Shown piece after piece: positions 25,591 to 34,881 of a stretch of DNA of 64,000 bases (positions are counted from its first letter, which is position 1; each line of letters opens with the position of its first letter). The DNA comes from Sphingomonas hankookensis (GTDB lineage Bacteria; Pseudomonadota; Alphaproteobacteria; Sphingomonadales; Sphingomonadaceae). Location of the stretch: NCBI RefSeq assembly GCF_001619955.1, contig NZ_LQQO01000021.1, positions 57,438-121,437 on the forward strand. Reading direction: 5' to 3'. Under the pieces are notes generated by a model, which saw only the letters and a list, made by a program, of their open reading frames with translations, had not been told where the DNA came from and did no database searches. The position numbers and the translations under genes are program-made.

Positions 25591-25635
25591 ATAGAAACTA
25601 TGCGAACCTTGACGTTCGATGAGAATAGTTTATAT
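25591..25635. promoter_or_regulatory. Inverted-repeat operator between two defence operons
   Basis: Half-sites ATAGAAACTAT (25591-25601) and ATAGTTTATAT (25625-25635) are inverted copies matching at 10 of 11 positions, centred about 34 bp apart, roughly three helical turns. Inside them is a second inverted pair, CGAAC (25603-25607) and GTTCG (25614-25618). The site lies between the divergent WYL regulator and the DUF2188-CBASS operon and overlaps both predicted -10 boxes. The WYL protein is the obvious candidate to bind here; binding itself is inferred. Confidence 0.65.
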
Positions 25636-25636
25636 G
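25609..25636 (+). promoter_or_regulatory. Predicted promoter of the DUF2188-CBASS operon
   Basis: TTGACG at 25609-25614 and TATATG at 25631-25636 are separated by 16 bp and lie ~35 bp before the ATG of the DUF2188 gene. The -10 box lies partly inside the right half-site of the operator, which fits repression by steric block. Confidence 0.5.
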
Positions 25637-25658
25637 CGGTTAACGTGAGTCGAGTCAA
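25629..25658 (-). promoter_or_regulatory. Predicted promoter of the WYL-helicase-methylase operon
   Basis: On the minus strand, TTGACT (25658-25653) and TATAAA (25634-25629) are separated by 18 bp, and transcription would start near 25622, some 50 nt before the WYL regulator ATG. The -10 box overlaps the right operator half-site and the -10 box of the opposing promoter, so the two transcription units should interfere with one another. Confidence 0.5.
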
Positions 25659-25669
25659 GGAGTGAGGTT

Positions 25670-25906
25670 ATGGCAGACCGATATGTGACGAAGCACCCGA
25701 ACGGATGGGCCGTGAAGGCGGCGGGCGCGCAGCGCGCCAGCAGCGTGCATTCGACCCAGCGTTCCGCAGAGCAGGCCGCCAAGCAGACGGTGCGCAACCT
25801 GGGGGGCGGCGAAGTCCGTATCCAGGGGCGTGACGGCCGCTGGCGCGATTCGGATACGGTCGCGCCGGGCAACGACCCGATGCCGCCGCGCGACAAGAAG
25901 CATTGA
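25670..25906 (+). CDS. DUF2188 small protein
   Basis: 78 aa. The pattern RYVTKHPNGWAVKAAGAQRAS, then STQRSAEQAAKQTVRNLGGGEVRIQGRDGRWRDSDT matches DUF2188, a compact domain common beside stress and defence genes. The family has no established function. It lies 18 nt before capV and shares its promoter, so it is probably co-expressed with the CBASS genes. Confidence 0.85.
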   Translation: MADRYVTKHPNGWAVKAAGAQRASSVHSTQRSAEQAAKQTVRNLGGGEVRIQGRDGRWRDSDTVAPGNDPMPPRDKKH

Positions 25907-25924
25907 GCGCAGGAGCAGTCGGCG

Positions 25925-26896
25925 GTGAAGCGCATCCTGACCATCGATGGGGGCGGCATCCGGGGGACTTTCCCGGCGGCCTTCCTCGCCAATCTTGAGC
26001 AGGATCTCGAACAGCCGATCGGGCGCTACTTCGACTTGATCGCGGGAACATCGACGGGCGGGATCATCGCCATCGGTCTCGCTCTCGGCCTTCGCGCAGC
26101 CGACATTCTGCGCCTCTACGAAGAGGAAGGCCCGGCCATCTTCTCGCAGAGCCGGAAGGGCTTTCTGGGCTGGCTTGAGCGCCATCTGCGGAAAGGTCGC
26201 TGGGCCTTCTGGGGGCCTAAGTACAGCGCCGAGCCGCTGCGCAATGCCTTGCATGGCGTTCTTGGCGAACGGTTGCTGGGCGAGGCCCGGACCCGGCTGG
26301 TGATCCCGGCATGGCACCCCCAGACCCAGGGCGTCTATGTCTTCAAGACCGCGCATCACCCTCGCTTGCGGACCGATTACCGCGAACTGGCAATCGATGC
26401 AGCCATGGCGACGGCGGCAGCACCGACCTATTTTGCCCAGCATGTGACCGCCAACGACGTCGGACTGGTCGATGGTGGCCTCTGGGCCAACAATCCTGCC
26501 GGACTGGCAGTCGTCGAGGCCATCGGCGCGCTTGGCTGGCCAGCTAATCAGATCAACCTCCTCAGCGTTGGCTGTCTCGACGATATCAAAACCCTGCGTG
26601 CCGCTTACGGCGCGGCGAGGATCGCGCCGCAGCTGTCCAGCATCTTCATGGCGGGCCAATCGCACGGCTCGCTCGGCATCGCCCAGATCCTGACCGGTCA
26701 CGAACATGAGCGCCGCGCCGTCTTCCGGGTTAGCCAGCCGGTGCCTGCCGGTTTCTACTCGCTCGACGACACCCGCCGGATCAGCAGCCTCAAGGACCGC
26801 GCCTTTGCCGAAGCCCGCGCCCAGAAACCAATCCTGCATCCCCATTTCTTCGGCACGCCCGCCGAGGAGTTCACCCCCTGCCATAAGGTGCCCTGA
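25925..26896 (+). CDS. capV: CapV-like patatin phospholipase, CBASS effector
   Basis: 323 aa. The patatin motifs are intact: an oxyanion loop DGGGIRG (residues 8-14), the nucleophile elbow GTSTGG with Ser43, and the catalytic Asp183 in VDGGLWANNPAG. CapV proteins are switched on by a cyclic nucleotide and then degrade membrane phospholipids, killing the infected cell before phage release. The stop overlaps the start of the nucleotidyltransferase gene, giving the standard effector-cyclase order. The effector and cyclase together make the CBASS assignment secure. Confidence 0.93.
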   Translation: MKRILTIDGGGIRGTFPAAFLANLEQDLEQPIGRYFDLIAGTSTGGIIAIGLALGLRAADILRLYEEEGPAIFSQSRKGFLGWLERHLRKGRWAFWGPKYSAEPLRNALHGVLGERLLGEARTRLVIPAWHPQTQGVYVFKTAHHPRLRTDYRELAIDAAMATAAAPTYFAQHVTANDVGLVDGGLWANNPAGLAVVEAIGALGWPANQINLLSVGCLDDIKTLRAAYGAARIAPQLSSIFMAGQSHGSLGIAQILTGHEHERRAVFRVSQPVPAGFYSLDDTRRISSLKDRAFAEARAQKPILHPHFFGTPAEEFTPCHKVP

Positions 26897-28146
26897 TGAC
26901 TGTTTACGACAAGCGGCTGGCCAGGTCGCACGATGATATTCTTGAAGCCATCGCAGCTGCGCTGGATATCCCGCCCGGCAAGTTCGAAGAAGCCAGGCAG
27001 CGCTATGAAGCGCTGGGCGGCTGGCTCGACCGCCCGGAATCCACGCTGGCCGATCTCGATCCTGCCATTTCGCCGCACGGCTCGTTTCTTTTGGGGACCG
27101 TCACGCGCCCGCTGACTGATGCCGATGAGTATGACGTCGATCTTGTCTGCCGGGTCAACGGATCGAAAGCTGCGCTCACGCAGAAGCAGCTTAAGGACGC
27201 TGTGGGGCATGAGGTTGCCTTGTATGCGCGTGCTCGGAACATGATGCACCCGGAAGAGCGTCGTCGTTGCTGGACCCTGAATTATGCCGAGGGCGCGCAG
27301 TTCCACATGGATGTCTTGCCGGCCTTGCCCGATGCGCAGCGCTATCAGGCGCAATTGCGGGCCAAGGGCTTTGGCATCCTCGCCGCTGACGGCGATCTCA
27401 GTGGCCACGCGATCGCAATTACCGACAACCAGCGCAGCGACTATGCGGTGATCTCGGACGACTGGCTGCAGAGCAATCCTTACGGCTACGCCGCTTGGTT
27501 CCGGAGCCGGATGCGGGTGCGGCTGACCGAGGCCAAGCGGTCGTTCGCAGAACGCGAGCGCATCTCCGCCAGCGTCGACGAGATTCCCGACTACAAGGTG
27601 CGCACGCCGCTTCAGCAGGCCATCCAGCTTCTCAAGCGTCACCGCGACTGCATGTTTGCCGAAGACGGCGAACACAAGCCGATCTCGATCATCATCACGA
27701 CGCTGGCTGCCCATGCCTATAACGAGGAAGCCTCGCTGTCGGCAGCGCTGCAGTCCATCTTGATGAACATGGATCGTTACATCGAGGAGCGTGACGGCAT
27801 TGCCTGGGTCTCCAACCCCGTTAATCCGGCCGAGAACTTTGCCGACAAATGGCCGGAAGAGCCGTGCAAGCGCGACAACTTCTTCCGCTGGCTCGCACAG
27901 GCCCGGCAGGATTTCGCGCAGTATCTGCGCGCCAGCCCCTATGATACCATTCCGGACGAACTGGAGCGGCGGCTCGGTCCCGCCCTGGTAAAGCGCGCGC
28001 TCAACAGCGTTATGCCGGACGATGGCGCCATCGGGGCTCCTGCACTGCTTCTGGGGGGCGGCCATGATGCCGAACTCGAGCGTGCCCGCCACGCGGTTGA
28101 CGCAATCCAGAGCAGCGGATCCCAGTCCCGCCCCTGGGTGCGCTGA
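26896..28146 (+). CDS. CD-NTase cyclic-nucleotide synthase (CBASS)
   Basis: 416 aa. The nucleotidyltransferase signature is complete: G62-S63 in HGSFLLGT, the metal-binding pair D80 and D82 in DEYDVD, and the third Asp D139 in FHMDV. These are the hallmarks of cGAS/DncV-like enzymes, which make a cyclic di- or trinucleotide when phage is sensed. Product identity cannot be read from sequence. The gene shares one base with capV and precedes the E2-like gene. Confidence 0.92.
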   Translation: MTVYDKRLARSHDDILEAIAAALDIPPGKFEEARQRYEALGGWLDRPESTLADLDPAISPHGSFLLGTVTRPLTDADEYDVDLVCRVNGSKAALTQKQLKDAVGHEVALYARARNMMHPEERRRCWTLNYAEGAQFHMDVLPALPDAQRYQAQLRAKGFGILAADGDLSGHAIAITDNQRSDYAVISDDWLQSNPYGYAAWFRSRMRVRLTEAKRSFAERERISASVDEIPDYKVRTPLQQAIQLLKRHRDCMFAEDGEHKPISIIITTLAAHAYNEEASLSAALQSILMNMDRYIEERDGIAWVSNPVNPAENFADKWPEEPCKRDNFFRWLAQARQDFAQYLRASPYDTIPDELERRLGPALVKRALNSVMPDDGAIGAPALLLGGGHDAELERARHAVDAIQSSGSQSRPWVR

Positions 28147-28831
28147 GGCGGCCACTTTGCTCACTTTGCTCGAGGTTCAAGCCGCGATCGCGTTTGAACA
28201 GCCCGGTCTCCGGGCAACGGAGATAGACGGCAAAATCGTCGTTGAAGGGACGTTCGTCGTCACAGCCGGCAGTGCCGTATGTGATCCGGCAGGTCCACTG
28301 GCGCGCTACGCTGTCAGAATCGAGCTGACCCATGCCTATCCGCGCATCGAACCGCGCGTGTTCGAGACCGGCGGGCGCATCAAGCGCGACCCCGATCACC
28401 ACATCAACGGTGATGGCGATTGCTGCGTGACGGTCTGGGAAAACTGGTTGGCGACAGCAGCCGACACCGGCATTGCGGCCTATCTCGGCGGACCTCTGCG
28501 CGAGTATTTTCTGGGTCAGTTCTGGTTTGAGAAGACCGGCAGCTGGCCATTCGGTGAACGAGCGCATGGGATGGAGGGTATGGAGGAGGCCTATGCCGAT
28601 GCGCTTGGCATTGCGAACCGGCGCAAGGACATTCTCTATTACCTGCGGATATTGAGACTGCCGCGACCGAGGGGGCATTGGCCCTGTCCCTGCGGCAGCA
28701 CCAGGCGCCTGCGCGACTGCCACGATACCGACCTGTGGTCGATGCATCACCGCATTCCGCCGCATCTTGCGCGCGCCATGCTGGTACGATTGCAGCCCCG
28801 CAAAGGCGAGTTGTTCAAGGCAGGCTTCTAG
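28064..28831 (+). CDS. E2-like ubiquitin-conjugating-fold protein with C-terminal zinc motif (short type II CBASS)
   Basis: The core matches CBASS E2 proteins: HAYPRIEPRVFE, then HHINGDGDCCVTVWENW with the likely catalytic Cys in the DCC stretch. It ends with a SEC-C-like zinc motif, CPCGSTRRLRDC. No E1 (Cap2) or JAB protease (Cap3) gene is present, so this is the short E2-only form. In such systems the E2 is thought to modify or prime the cyclase. The start is uncertain: ATGs at 28022, 28064 and 28067 lie inside the cyclase gene, and TTG codons at 28157 or 28166 just after its stop would also leave the domain intact. I chose 28064 for the GGGGGG-type purine stretch before it. Confidence 0.82.
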   Translation: MMPNSSVPATRLTQSRAADPSPAPGCAEAATLLTLLEVQAAIAFEQPGLRATEIDGKIVVEGTFVVTAGSAVCDPAGPLARYAVRIELTHAYPRIEPRVFETGGRIKRDPDHHINGDGDCCVTVWENWLATAADTGIAAYLGGPLREYFLGQFWFEKTGSWPFGERAHGMEGMEEAYADALGIANRRKDILYYLRILRLPRPRGHWPCPCGSTRRLRDCHDTDLWSMHHRIPPHLARAMLVRLQPRKGELFKAGF

Positions 28832-29006
28832 CTAGCGTTGGGGAAGGCCTTCCCCTGCCGCCATGCCCGTTCCGGTCTTGACGGACCCCTTCGAGCGGGG
28901 CGGCTGCCCCGCAACGCCCCGCCAGAGTGAGAGTGCCTCCATCAGTCCGTGACGGATGAAGAGCGGCGAGAGAGGCTTGCCGCGGTCCGTCGCGGAGCTT
29001 CATGCG

Positions 29007-29777
29007 ATGGCATCTCGAACCAAACCGCGCTCGCCCAAAGGACGCGCCAACCTCTACCAGCAGATCACGGACCGGATCATTGCCGACCTCGAAGCTGGTC
29101 GAGTGCCTTGGGTCCAGCCGTGGACCAGTGCCCAGACGGGCGTCGGCATGCCGCACAATGCCGTCAGCCAGCGGGCCTACAGCGGTATCAATATCCTGAC
29201 CTTGTGGGATGCGATCGTCTCCAACGGATATTCGGGCCACGCCTTTCTCACTTTCCGGCAAGCATCGATGCTCGGCGGTACGGTACGGCGCGGCGAGCAC
29301 GGCGTGCCGATCATCTACACGCGCCGGTTTGTGCCCGGCGAAGAGCAACGCCGAGCCGCCACCGAGGAACGCGAGCCGGTCGGGGGTATCCCGTTCCTGC
29401 GTACCTTCACGGTGTTTTCGGTCGATCAGTGCGAAGGACTGCCCGAACATGTCTGCGTACCGCCACCGCCCGTACCTGCCGGTCTGATCTTGCCGCAGGC
29501 GGATGCTCTTATCCGCGCAACGGGTGCAGATTTCCGGATCGGTGGCGCATCGGCCTATTACAGCCCGGCACACGATTTCGTGGCCGTGCCCCGGCCGGAC
29601 GATTTTCACGACCCCGTCAATTGGCATCGCACAGCCTTTCACGAGCTGGGGCACTGGACCGGGCATCGCAGCCGCCTTGATCGTGACCAGACAGGTGCAT
29701 TCGGATCGAAGGACTATGGGCGCGAAGAGTTGGTCGCGTTATCTGGACAGTCTGCGCCGTCCGCAACATTGCAGTAA
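29007..29777 (+). pseudogene. ardC: ardC anti-restriction gene, 5' part, interrupted by a mobile element
   Basis: The N-terminal ArdC/DUF1738 domain is present (ANLYQQITDRIIADLEAGRVPWVQPW, AYSGINILTLW), as is the zincin motif HELGH of the C-terminal metallopeptidase-like domain. After EELVA (base 29737) the frame runs into foreign sequence and stops 13 codons later. The missing C-terminus, starting AEMTGAFVCAALGI, is found at 39.8 kb. Joining 29007-29737 to 39837-40095 gives exactly 330 codons with no frame change. ArdC proteins protect incoming plasmid DNA from restriction; this copy is probably inactive. An ATG at 28956 is also possible. Confidence 0.9.
29740..29752 (+). repeat. Left terminal inverted repeat of the recombinase-trio element
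   Basis: TATCTGGACAGTC; its partner at the other end reads TATCCTGACAGTC on the opposite strand. It sits two bases inside the left copy of GTCGC. Confidence 0.75.
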
Positions 29778-29934
29778 GGTCGGCGATGGACGCCCACGGT
29801 AGGCAGTAATCAGGCTGGCCGTAGCGCTGACCCAAGAGCTGGCGGAGGCCAGCCTGATAGCTGCCGGGCCATAGCGCGCATCGGTGTGAAGGTCAGCTTC
29901 CGGGTGGGGGGTCCGGGGGGAGGGCTTCGCGCCG

Positions 29935-31284
29935 GTGTCGATCATTACTGTTTGCGAGCGTCGCGAGGCCAGGGGCCTCGATGCGCATGTGCCGCTGATC
30001 CAGCGCGACGACGCGCTCTACGATCCCGATCTGGATCGCTTCTTTCTCGACCTGCCGCTGTCGGGCGTCCGCTCGCGGCACTCGCTTCGCGCCTACGCCT
30101 ATGATGTCGTAGTCTGGCTTCGTTTTCTCGATGCCTGCGGCAAGACCGTGTGGGCTGCGACCCGCGACGATGTCGACGCCTATCATCGTGAGCGACGCCG
30201 CGACGATGCCGATCACCGGATAACGGCGGCAAGCTGGAACCGCGCCGTCGCCAGCCTCGATCGCCTTTACCGTTGGGGCGAGCAGCAAGGGTTGATCGCC
30301 GACGCGCCGTTCAGCCGCCGCGCCGTGTGGCGACCGGCGCAAGGTGGCCGTCGCGGCATGATCGCGGCGCGCAACGATGCCTATGAACGTGTCGCCAGGC
30401 GATCGGATGTCCGGTTCGTCACGATGGACGACTACCGCATTTTCCGCGAGGTCGGCCTGCGCGGGCTCACCCCTGACGGCACGGAGCGCCCCGGCGCTCG
30501 CGACCGTAATGGGCTGCGCAACGCGCTGTTCGCGGATCTTCTCGTCACCACCGGCCTGCGCCTCGAAGAGGCGTCGGGCTTGCTCACCGTCGAGCTCGCG
30601 GCGATCGACCGCGAGGACGGTGACGTCCAACAACTTTGGTTGCCCCTTCCGCCGCCGCTCACCAAGGGCGACCGCGGACGCAGCGTTCTGGTCCCACGCC
30701 GGCTGCTTCGTCAGATCGCCGCCTATGTCGCGGTCGAGCGCGCCGCGGGCGTGGCCAAGTTCGCCGCGCGCGACGGTGCGGCCAGCTTCGACCGACCGAT
30801 CCCTGTCACCCGCGCCGGTCTCGACCGCATGCGCGATATCTGCACCCCGGAGGAACGATGCCGCCTGATCCTGTGCGACGAGGATGGAACGCCCCGCGAG
30901 CCGGCGGCGCTATGGCTGACCGAGGTCGGCCAGCCTGTCCGCCCCAACTCGTGGGAGGTGATCTTCACCCGCGCCTGCAAGCGGTGCGCACAGAACGGCT
31001 TCCCGCTGTCGATCAGCCCGCACCAGCTTCGCCACGCCTTCGCAGTCCATATGCTCGCCTTGCTGATCCAGCAGCGGCTGCGCGAAGCGGCATTGCCGGT
31101 GGGGCCGGTGGAGAGCTATCGGCTGATCCTGGGCGACCCGCTGCAACAGGTGCAACGCCTGCTTGGCCACGCCAGCCTCACCACCACCTATATCTACCTC
31201 GACCATATCGCGACCCGCGCCGATACGGTGGACGCGGCCGTCGAGGAGCTGCTGGCGTTACTGCCGGGGCCGCAAGGCGTATGA
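29935..31284 (+). CDS. Tyrosine recombinase 1 (TnpA-like) of the mobile element
   Basis: 449 aa with a GTG start after a G-rich purine stretch. All tyrosine-recombinase catalytic residues are visible: Arg I in TTGLRLEEASGLL, the HxLRH box in ISPHQLRHAFAVH, and LLGHASLTTTYIYLDH containing the His and nucleophilic Tyr. The N-terminal part is a SAM-like core-binding domain. It is the first of three adjacent recombinase genes, and its stop overlaps the next start (ATGA). As the copy with an intact active site it is likely the main catalytic subunit. Confidence 0.92.
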   Translation: MSIITVCERREARGLDAHVPLIQRDDALYDPDLDRFFLDLPLSGVRSRHSLRAYAYDVVVWLRFLDACGKTVWAATRDDVDAYHRERRRDDADHRITAASWNRAVASLDRLYRWGEQQGLIADAPFSRRAVWRPAQGGRRGMIAARNDAYERVARRSDVRFVTMDDYRIFREVGLRGLTPDGTERPGARDRNGLRNALFADLLVTTGLRLEEASGLLTVELAAIDREDGDVQQLWLPLPPPLTKGDRGRSVLVPRRLLRQIAAYVAVERAAGVAKFAARDGAASFDRPIPVTRAGLDRMRDICTPEERCRLILCDEDGTPREPAALWLTEVGQPVRPNSWEVIFTRACKRCAQNGFPLSISPHQLRHAFAVHMLALLIQQRLREAALPVGPVESYRLILGDPLQQVQRLLGHASLTTTYIYLDHIATRADTVDAAVEELLALLPGPQGV

Positions 31285-33067
31285 GCGGGCGTCCCCGCAA
31301 GGGCCGGCCTGTCGCCTTTGCGCCGATCACGCCGGAGCGATCGCAGCCCGATCCTGTGCTCGGCCTCAAGTTCACCATCGAGGCGCGGCATGGCGGAACG
31401 GTCCTAGTCGATATGACCGGGCTCGATCCTCGCCCACTCGCCATCGCTTTCGCCGGTGCGCTGCGTCGATCGGCGGCGCTCGGCGGCCCCATCGGTGCGG
31501 CCAGCGTCATCAAGCAGTATGTTCAGGTCTATCGCCACTTCTTCGCCTGGCTTGGCGATGATGCGCCGGAGGTGACCGGCGTCAACGACCTGCGCGCAGT
31601 CCATATCGATGGCTTTGCGTCCGCGCTCGAACGGCGTGGGATGGGCGCGATCCACCGGCACATAACGGTCGGCAAGGTCATCAACACGCTGCGCGCGATC
31701 GAGGCAGACCGGCCCGATCGGATCGCGCCCGACCTGCATGAGCGGCTGCGCTACACGCTGGCCACTTCGGCGGGCCGCTCGACCCCGCGCGATGCCTATA
31801 GCCCCTTCGTCGCCCGCGCGCTGCGCGACGCCGCGAGGGCCGATATCGAAGCGATGCTTCGCCGCCTCGGCGCCGACGACCGCACTGATGAGGGCGACCC
31901 TGTCGTCGCCAGGGCGCGCGCCGATGTCGAAGCGATCATCGCGCGGCAGGGCTTTATCGTCGCAGACCAGCCCGCGCTGAAGCGCCTCTATTTCATGCGC
32001 ATGCGGCGCGGATTGCCGATCAGCACGCTCATCGACGACCTGCATGGCCGCCATCATCTGCTCGCGCGCGATCTGCCGGCGCTGCTCGTGCTGCTCACGC
32101 TCGATACCGGCCTCGAGCCGGAGTGCCTGAAGACGCTGACCGTGGATTGTCTCACCAACCCGCATGCCGGCACGGTGGAGCTGCGCTATCTGAAGCGCCG
32201 CGCCCGCGGTGCCGAGCACAAGAGCATGCGGGTCCGCGATGGGGTAGCGGCACACCCGGCGGCCTCATGCGTCGCCTGATCGACGTCACCGCCGTCGCAC
32301 GCGAGCATCTGACCGACGATTGCCTCTGGCTCTATCACAACGTTGGCGGCCTTCGCGCCGGCATCGTCGATCCCAAGTTCCAACTCGCCGCCTGGGCTCG
32401 TCGCCATGGTATCGCCGGCGATGATGGGAAGCCGCTCCATCTGCTGCTTTCCCGGCTGCGCAAGACCCACAAGGCGTTATGGTACACCAAGACCGAGGGG
32501 CATATGGCCCGCTTCGCGGTCGGTCACACCCGCGAGGTTGCGGCGCGCCACTATGCCGATCTGCCGTCGCTCCGGCCGTTGCACGAGGCGGCCGTCGCCG
32601 ATGCCTTCCGCGCAGCGGTCGCTGCGGCGATGCCGACCGTGCTTCCACCCACCGCCGAGCAGGCGCTGCGCGAAGCGCCCGAACAGGTCGCGTCGCTGAT
32701 GTCGGCTGATACGGTGGGTCCGGTGCTCGACGGCGAACAGGATGTCTGGCTCGCCGCCTGCGCGGGCTTCCATAGCAGTCCTTTCGCCGAGCCCGGTTCG
32801 CCCTGCGCGCAGCCCTTCTGGGGCTGCCTCGATTGTCCCAACGCCGTCATCACCGCGCGCAAGCTCCCCGCGATCCTCGCCTTTCTCGCGTTCGTCGAAG
32901 AGCAGCGATGCAGCCTGCCGGCGAGCGACTGGGCCGCCAAGTTCGGCCGCGTCCACACCCGGATCACGGTCCAGGTCCTGCCGGTCTTCTCCGATGCCGT
33001 TATCGCCGAAGCGCGCCGGCAGATGGGGAGCGAACGGCTCTATCTGCCGCCGGAGGCACGCGCATGA
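31281..33067 (+). pseudogene. Tyrosine recombinase 2 (TnpB-like), frameshifted by one base
   Basis: Starting at ATG 31281, the frame runs to a stop at 32279, but homologous sequence continues in another frame from about 32243 to 33067. Both halves join at a GGGG run (32241-32244), where one G appears missing: reading MRVRDG, then GSGTPGGLMRRL. Restored length is ~595 aa. The usual Arg I position reads TGLEPE (Glu instead of Arg), and box II shows RLRKTHKAL rather than HxLRH, so this subunit may be non-catalytic even when whole. The C-terminus has a Cys cluster (FWGCLDC), perhaps zinc-binding. Sequencing error, real mutation and programmed frameshifting all remain possible. Confidence 0.72.
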
Positions 33068-34806
33068 CCACGCCCGTCCATGCCCTCGTGCCCGCGTTCG
33101 ACGATCGCCCTGTGCTGGCGAGCGCGCCGCTCAAGGCGGGCCATGCCCGCGAGGAGCTGTCGCACGTCGGCGACCCGACCTGGGATCTCGGTCCCGCCGT
33201 CTTCCGCGAGAACGCTCGGCGCTGCCACGTCACCGTGCATTTCGACGTGCTCGAACATGCCGATGTGCAGGCGGCAATGCGCGCCTATCTCTACGCCCGC
33301 CTCAACGTCGGTCTTCCCGGCTACCACCCGAAGCTGCCGCCCGCCAGCATCCGACAGGCATTCAACCGGGCTCGCCGGTTCTTCGCCTTCGCGCGCGAGC
33401 GGCTTGGGCGGCTCGACCTGGGCCGCATCGATCAGGCGCTGATCGACGCTTATGCGCGCCACCTGCGGGATGATTCAGCGCGGCGCCCCGTCATCGTCGG
33501 CCAGCTCTTGCAGGTGGTCACCGATCTCTACCATCTCCGGGATCACCTGCCTGGAGGCGGTCTCGGGTTCGAGCCGTGGGCCGGGCAAGCGGCTGCGCGC
33601 GTCGCCGGATATCGGCATGTGCGCGAGAACCGCACCCCACGCATGCCGGAGGAGATTGTCACGCCGCTGCTCGCCTGGTCGCTGCGCTATGTCACGACCT
33701 TCGCGACCGATATTCTGGCGGCTCGGGTCGCGCTCGATCGGCTCGAGGCAGTCCGCGCTCGGCTGCTCGCCGCCGAACGCGGACTGCCTGATGCAGAGCG
33801 CCGCCTGCGGCAGCGCGCGCGCCTCGAGCGCTATCTCGCGCGCCGAGCCCGGCAAGGACGCGGCGTGCCCATCTGGACGACGGCACACAACGGCGCCACG
33901 CGCATCGATCCCCTCACCGGGGATGCAACCCCGCCGATCAACGCCCATCTCCTCCATTTGCATGCCGGCATCGATGCCGTCGCCGAGCCGGCCATGCATC
34001 TCATGCTCACTACCGGCGCACCGGATGTCATTCGCGAAGCGGTTGCATCGCTTGGTACCGAGGTCGGCGGCATGGACACGCCGATCTCGATCGCTCCCGA
34101 GAGCGGTCGGCCATGGCGTGCCCGCTTCGACGTGAAGACCGTAGCGATCGAGGAGCGGATGCTGCAGGCCGCCGCCTATATCGTATGCGCCTATCTGACC
34201 GGCATGCGCGACTGCGAGGTCCAGGCGATGCGGCGCGGCTGCCTCTCGATCGCGCGCAGCGAAGACGGCCTGATCGAGCGGCAACGCGTCCGATCGACCC
34301 TCTACAAGCGCCGATCGAGCGCCGGTGAGTCGGCGAGCTGGGTGACGATCGAACCGGTGGCCGAGGCGATCACGGTGCTCGAACGGCTGTCGGAACACGC
34401 GGCACGGAAGACTGGAAGCGACACGCTCTGGCCGGTGCTTCGTCCCCGCGCTGTCACCAAGACGCATCTGTCGAGCGAGGTGGTCCGCCAGCTCAACGCC
34501 TTCCGCGACCACCTCAACACCGTCTTCGGCAGCCCCGATGCGCCGGTCATCCCACCCGGCCCCGATGGCAAGCCGTGGCGCATCACGACGCGGCAGTTCC
34601 GGCGCACCATCGCGTGGCACATCGCCAACCGTCCGTTCGGCACCATCGCCGGCATGATCCAGTACAAGCATGCCTCGGTCGCCGCTTTCGAGGGCTATGC
34701 CGGGACCAGTGGATCGGGGTTTCGCGCAGAGGTCGAGGCGCAGCGCCGGCTCGGTCAGATTGACGATCTGCTGGACTATTTCGACCGGCGGCAGGGCGGC
34801 GCATGA
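33064..34806 (+). CDS. Tyrosine recombinase 3 of the mobile element
   Basis: 580 aa from ATG 33064, overlapping the previous stop by 4 nt. Arg I is seen in YLTGMRDCEVQAM, box II is diverged (TTRQFRRTIAWHI, Arg in place of the first His), and a KHASVAAFEGYAG stretch near the C-terminus holds the candidate Tyr. Three recombinases in tandem with stop/start overlaps suggest they act as a hetero-complex, as proposed for recombinase-in-trio and Tn554-type elements. Confidence 0.85.
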   Translation: MTTPVHALVPAFDDRPVLASAPLKAGHAREELSHVGDPTWDLGPAVFRENARRCHVTVHFDVLEHADVQAAMRAYLYARLNVGLPGYHPKLPPASIRQAFNRARRFFAFARERLGRLDLGRIDQALIDAYARHLRDDSARRPVIVGQLLQVVTDLYHLRDHLPGGGLGFEPWAGQAAARVAGYRHVRENRTPRMPEEIVTPLLAWSLRYVTTFATDILAARVALDRLEAVRARLLAAERGLPDAERRLRQRARLERYLARRARQGRGVPIWTTAHNGATRIDPLTGDATPPINAHLLHLHAGIDAVAEPAMHLMLTTGAPDVIREAVASLGTEVGGMDTPISIAPESGRPWRARFDVKTVAIEERMLQAAAYIVCAYLTGMRDCEVQAMRRGCLSIARSEDGLIERQRVRSTLYKRRSSAGESASWVTIEPVAEAITVLERLSEHAARKTGSDTLWPVLRPRAVTKTHLSSEVVRQLNAFRDHLNTVFGSPDAPVIPPGPDGKPWRITTRQFRRTIAWHIANRPFGTIAGMIQYKHASVAAFEGYAGTSGSGFRAEVEAQRRLGQIDDLLDYFDRRQGGA

Positions 34807-34881
34807 CTCGGCGGACCGGCGGGACCACGCATCGCGCGGACCCTCGACGATGCCGCCGTTAAGCTCGGGCCACTGCCCGCC

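Noticed and set aside
25655..26884. Long minus-strand frame (409 aa) over DUF2188 and capV
   Set aside because: Shadow of capV; no start signal or domain.
26755..28164. Long minus-strand frame (469 aa) across the CBASS genes
   Set aside because: Overlaps two genes with full catalytic motifs on the plus strand; the composition is that of a complementary-strand shadow.
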